Below are positions 5,639 through 7,142 of a stretch of 7,142 nucleotides of DNA, in pieces. The translations under genes and the position numbers were made by a program. The DNA comes from Bacillota bacterium (GTDB lineage: Bacteria; Bacillota_E; Sulfobacillia; Sulfobacillales; Sulfobacillaceae). The notes beneath the pieces are model-generated. The model was not told the origin of the DNA, made no database searches, and saw only the letters and a program-made list of their open reading frames with translations. Each line of letters begins with the position of its first letter. Within the stretch, counting starts at the first letter, position 1. The stretch is taken from positions 1 to 7,142 of the forward strand of contig JAKAAS010000082.1 of assembly GCA_021802225.1 (NCBI GenBank), written 5' to 3'.

Positions 5639-6667
5639 CCAAATGCCGATGCTGATGCTGCCCCCTGTCGCCAGGAGCTGGCAGGCCGGTTTGTTCAGGT
5701 GGTGCCGGACCTTGCGGTCCGACAGGTAAAAACCCAGCAGGCCCCGCGCGACGTAGCGGTGAAATGGCGCATCAGGCAGGCCTTTGGCCTGGACCAGCAC
5801 ATGCCGGTAAATCATCTGAATCCGCCCGGTGGCCTGGCTGGGCGTGTCATAGTACGTCACAAAATTGAGATCACCGCCTTCAAGGTCTTCTTCTTGGTCA
5901 ATGAGGTAATCCAGCAAAATGTGGAGAGCGCCCAGCCACGGAAAATACAGCGCAAATACCCGCTGCACCGCCGCGGAATCTGGATGGGCATCTTGGGCCA
6001 TGGTCAGCAGGGCAAAGAGTCCGAGGGTCGATCCGGCGGCTGCGGAGAATTCCCACCAGAACAGCCCGTCGTGAGGATTCGCTTCCCGCCGGAACCACGC
6101 ATCCAGGTTCGCCACGCGCGTGTCTGCCGGCCCGTGTTTGTACACCTGCAAATCGATATACAGCTCAACCAGCTTGCGCATGGGCGCGGCAATGGCCTGG
6201 TATCCCGGAAAGAACTGCAGAGCTGTCTGCGAGCTCTTGACGAGAGACGCCATGTAGCCGCCGTCTTCTCCCTGGGGATGGTCCCGGTAATAATCCCGCA
6301 CGGGAGCGGCGGGCGTGACGGCATCCAGCAGCGACTGGTGAAGCCACCGCAAATTCCCAGGATCCTGGGACGGTCCGCGGTCAGTGACAGTATCGAGGTA
6401 GTCGCACAGTGTCTGGTACGGTACCAGAAATTCCAGTAGATAGCCTTGAGGATCCCGGGACGGTCCCCCAAAGACACCTCCGCCCTCGCAGTGAAACTGT
6501 TTGTCGCGCAGAGAAATCAGGGCCTGCTGGCGCAGCATCGGGTCGGGAATATGTTCGGCGGTTTCTTTCAGTTGGGTGATCGCATGGATGACGCGGGGGC
6601 GGACGGACCGGAAATATTCTGTCCCCCAGCGCCATGATCTCACGAAATCCACCGAGTTTACGCTCAT
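5609..6667 (-). CDS. ytpB: Tetraprenyl-beta-curcumene synthase (YtpB, DUF2600 family)
   Basis: This 352-residue protein is close to the length of Bacillus YtpB. YtpB is a class I terpene synthase that removes diphosphate from linear C35 tetraprenyl diphosphate to give tetraprenyl-beta-curcumene, the precursor of cyclic sesquarterpenes. Conserved landmarks are DKQFHCEGG (55-63), the first aspartate motif D89-Y-L-D92-x3-D96-R, E206 in WEFSAAAGSTLGLF, and the second acidic motif in LLDYLIDQEEDLEGGDLNF with D253, D257, E259, E260 and D261. The acidic residues should hold the Mg(II)-diphosphate. All expected residues are present, so it should be active. ATG 6667 is backed by AAAGGA (plus-strand 6678-6683), ten bases upstream. 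The squalene-hopene-type cyclase and the prenyl diphosphate synthase that act with it are not in this window. The end overlaps recQ by 30 bases in convergent orientation. Confidence 0.92.
   Translation of the reverse strand: MSVNSVDFVRSWRWGTEYFRSVRPRVIHAITQLKETAEHIPDPMLRQQALISLRDKQFHCEGGGVFGGPSRDPQGYLLEFLVPYQTLCDYLDTVTDRGPSQDPGNLRWLHQSLLDAVTPAAPVRDYYRDHPQGEDGGYMASLVKSSQTALQFFPGYQAIAAPMRKLVELYIDLQVYKHGPADTRVANLDAWFRREANPHDGLFWWEFSAAAGSTLGLFALLTMAQDAHPDSAAVQRVFALYFPWLGALHILLDYLIDQEEDLEGGDLNFVTYYDTPSQATGRIQMIYRHVLVQAKGLPDAPFHRYVARGLLGFYLSDRKVRHHLNKPACQLLATGGSISIGIWLAARVGRAP
5618..5635. terminator. Perfect GC hairpin across the recQ/ytpB overlap
   Basis: GCGGCCC (5618-5624) and GGGCCGC (5629-5635) are perfect complements around loop ACGC. 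The stem lies between the ytpB stop (5609-5611, minus strand) and the recQ stop (5636-5638, plus strand), inside both coding regions. No T-run follows on either strand, so it is not a standard intrinsic terminator; a bidirectional pause or Rho-dependent site is possible. Confidence 0.45.
6359..6466. repeat. Two near-identical 18-base direct repeats in ytpB
   Basis: Bases 6359-6376 and 6449-6466 differ at a single position (AGGATCC[T/C]GGGACGGTCC) and lie 90 bases, exactly 30 codons, apart. In YtpB they encode GPSQDP (98-103) and GPSRDP (68-73), on either side of the first aspartate motif. Confidence 0.6.
6412..6428. repeat. Perfect inverted repeat with 8-base arms and one central base
   Basis: TCTGGTAC-G-GTACCAGA is a perfect dyad inside ytpB, encoding part of LVPYQTL. 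It lies roughly midway between the two 18-base direct repeats. A loop of one base makes an RNA hairpin unlikely; a protein site or chance is possible. Confidence 0.4.
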
Positions 6668-6754
6668 TGTGTTCTGATCCTTTCTTGCTGACGATTGCCT
6701 GTGATGCCGCCCAAGATCTGTACGCCTGTATTCTTAGGCTATGCCAGGTTCTGC

Positions 6755-6769
6755 GGCGGTTAGACCGCC
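6755..6769. repeat. Short stem-loop upstream of ytpB
   Basis: GGCGGT (6755-6760) pairs perfectly with ACCGCC (6764-6769) around TAG. It lies between the large hairpin and the ytpB start and may be part of the ytpB leader. Confidence 0.4.
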
Positions 6770-6777
6770 TTCCGGGA

Positions 6778-6831
6778 AAGGCGGAGGCCAAGGAAGTCCC
6801 GGACGGGCGAACCTCCTTGGCCTCCCGCTTT
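6778..6831 (-). terminator. Large stem-loop between the protease gene and ytpB
   Basis: Bases 6783-6794 (GGAGGCCAAGGA) pair without a mismatch with 6814-6825 (TCCTTGGCCTCC). The stem can be extended past one bulged C to about 6778/6831. A small CCC-GGAC-GGG hairpin fits in the apical loop. It is the most stable structure in the intergenic region. Its position 91 bases after the protease stop suggests a terminator for that gene. The only T-run on the minus-strand side is CTTT within the extended stem, so it is not canonical; it could instead be an attenuator or processing site in a ytpB leader. Confidence 0.5.
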
Positions 6832-6832
6832 G

Positions 6833-6886
6833 GCAGAGACTGTGAGAGCGCGGGACGGAAATGCTCTGCATACTCCACTTATGGAG
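6833..6886 (-). other. Two further stem-loops in the ytpB upstream region
   Basis: GCAGAG (6833-6838) pairs with CTCTGC (6864-6869), and CTCCA (6873-6877) pairs with TGGAG (6882-6886). An alternative pairing uses AGAGC (6845-6849) with GCTCT (6863-6867) and excludes the first. Competing folds of this kind occur in attenuator leaders. Function is not shown. Confidence 0.3.
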
Positions 6887-6897
6887 AAAGTTTCCTC

Positions 6898-6906
6898 ATT
6901 GTATCA
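6898..6906 (-). promoter_or_regulatory. Possible extended -10 promoter for ytpB
   Basis: On the minus strand TGATACAAT matches an extended -10 element (TGn followed by TACAAT, five of six bases). No good -35 is present at 17 bases. A start near 6890 would give a structured ytpB leader of about 220 bases. No closer promoter with a better match was seen. Confidence 0.3.
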
Positions 6907-6921
6907 CGTTGTCTCCGCCCG

Positions 6922-7142
6922 CTATTGCCCGGTCCCCGGCCGCTTGGGCAGCGGGGGCGGGGCCAGATGGGGCTTCACCGAAAAGTCCGGCCATGACGGG
7001 GGCGCGTCCTTCAGCCGGTCCATGGCCTCTTGAATGGACCGGCGCAGCTGCTCGTCGTGGTGGCGGGCATAATCCTCCGGGGTGTTCTCGACGGGAATGG
7101 TCGGGTCCGTGCCGTAGTTTTCCACGCCCCAGCCGACATCAT
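6922..7142 (-). CDS. C-terminal end of a tricorn-like S41 protease (partial)
   Basis: The frame is open from the window edge to TAG at 6922-6924, about 73 codons. It reads DVGWGVENYGTDPTIPVEN, then PEDYARHHDEQLRRSIQEA and a proline-rich tail ending PPPLPKRPGTGQ. This matches the C-terminal end of tricorn protease homologues (S41 family). There, the GW-x-VEN-x-G-x-xPD segment is followed by a helix with D-x-QL and a Pro-rich terminus. Tricorn degrades peptides released by the proteasome or other proteases in the cytoplasm; the bacterial role is less clear. The catalytic Ser/His region, PDZ and beta-propeller domains lie outside the window, so activity cannot be judged. The GTG at 7125 is an internal valine, not a start. 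Confidence 0.82.
   Translation of the reverse strand, partial: DVGWGVENYGTDPTIPVENTPEDYARHHDEQLRRSIQEAMDRLKDAPPSWPDFSVKPHLAPPPLPKRPGTGQ

Larger units (their letters stand above)
6668..6921. other. 254-base structured intergenic region
   Basis: No convincing gene is present here. The region holds the ytpB SD (6678-6683), four stem-loops and a possible promoter. The T-box signature is absent and I recognise no riboswitch consensus. Confidence 0.6.

Noticed and set aside
5699..6439. Plus-strand open frame (246 codons) opposite ytpB
   Set aside because: The minus strand encodes all YtpB motifs; the plus-strand peptide has no recognisable motif and no SD.
6811..6818. Perfect AAGGAGGT on the minus strand as a ribosome binding site
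   Set aside because: No start codon lies 4-12 bases downstream, and the site is buried in the large stem.
6879..6899. Minus-strand mini-ORF ATG-AGG-AAA-CTT-TCT-CCA-TAA as a leader peptide
   Set aside because: Its ATG lies within the candidate -10 element, so it would not be on the proposed transcript, and it has no SD.
6668..6921. T-box or other known riboswitch upstream of ytpB
   Set aside because: No T-box core sequence and no riboswitch consensus that I recognise could be found.
1..7142. CRISPR array, tRNA, rRNA, insertion sequence or phage genes
   Set aside because: There are no regularly spaced repeats, cloverleaf-like segments, transposase motifs or terminal inverted repeats.

Overview
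The window is GC-rich, tightly packed bacterial DNA with strong purine-rich ribosome binding sites. It contains a DUF2600/YtpB-type terpene synthase and a RecS-like RecQ helicase, both typical of Bacillota. An acidophilic or thermophilic Bacillota lineage such as a Sulfobacillus-like organism is a reasonable guess. That is inference; no rRNA or other marker gene is present.

Left part, plus strand. The window opens in what looks like the last 45 codons of an unidentified gene. Its stop overlaps the start of a small DUF962 (Mpo1-like) membrane protein in an ATGA arrangement. An unrecognised lipoprotein follows; its Shine-Dalgarno (SD) sequence can fold into a hairpin. After 22 bases comes a PLP-dependent cystathionine gamma-synthase/lyase family enzyme. 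All four could be one transcription unit.

Middle. A class I/II PLP aminotransferase runs on the minus strand, convergent with the sulfur amino acid enzyme and only 13 bases from it. Upstream it is divergent from a long RecQ-family helicase on the plus strand. The helicase layout is unusual: an extra segment lies before the zinc cluster, the usual winged-helix domain after it is absent, and HRDC and HTH_40-like domains follow.

Right part, minus strand. A tetraprenyl-beta-curcumene synthase (YtpB) homologue is convergent with recQ and overlaps it by 30 bases; a perfect GC-rich hairpin sits across the two stop codons. Upstream of ytpB lie 254 non-coding bases with several strong stem-loops, then the C-terminal end of a tricorn-like S41 protease that runs off the window.

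The genes do not form an obvious single pathway. The leads most worth following are the SD-sequestering hairpin before the lipoprotein, the rearranged RecQ/RecS, the overlapping recQ/ytpB ends, and the structured region upstream of ytpB. I do not see a clear new defence or mobile system.
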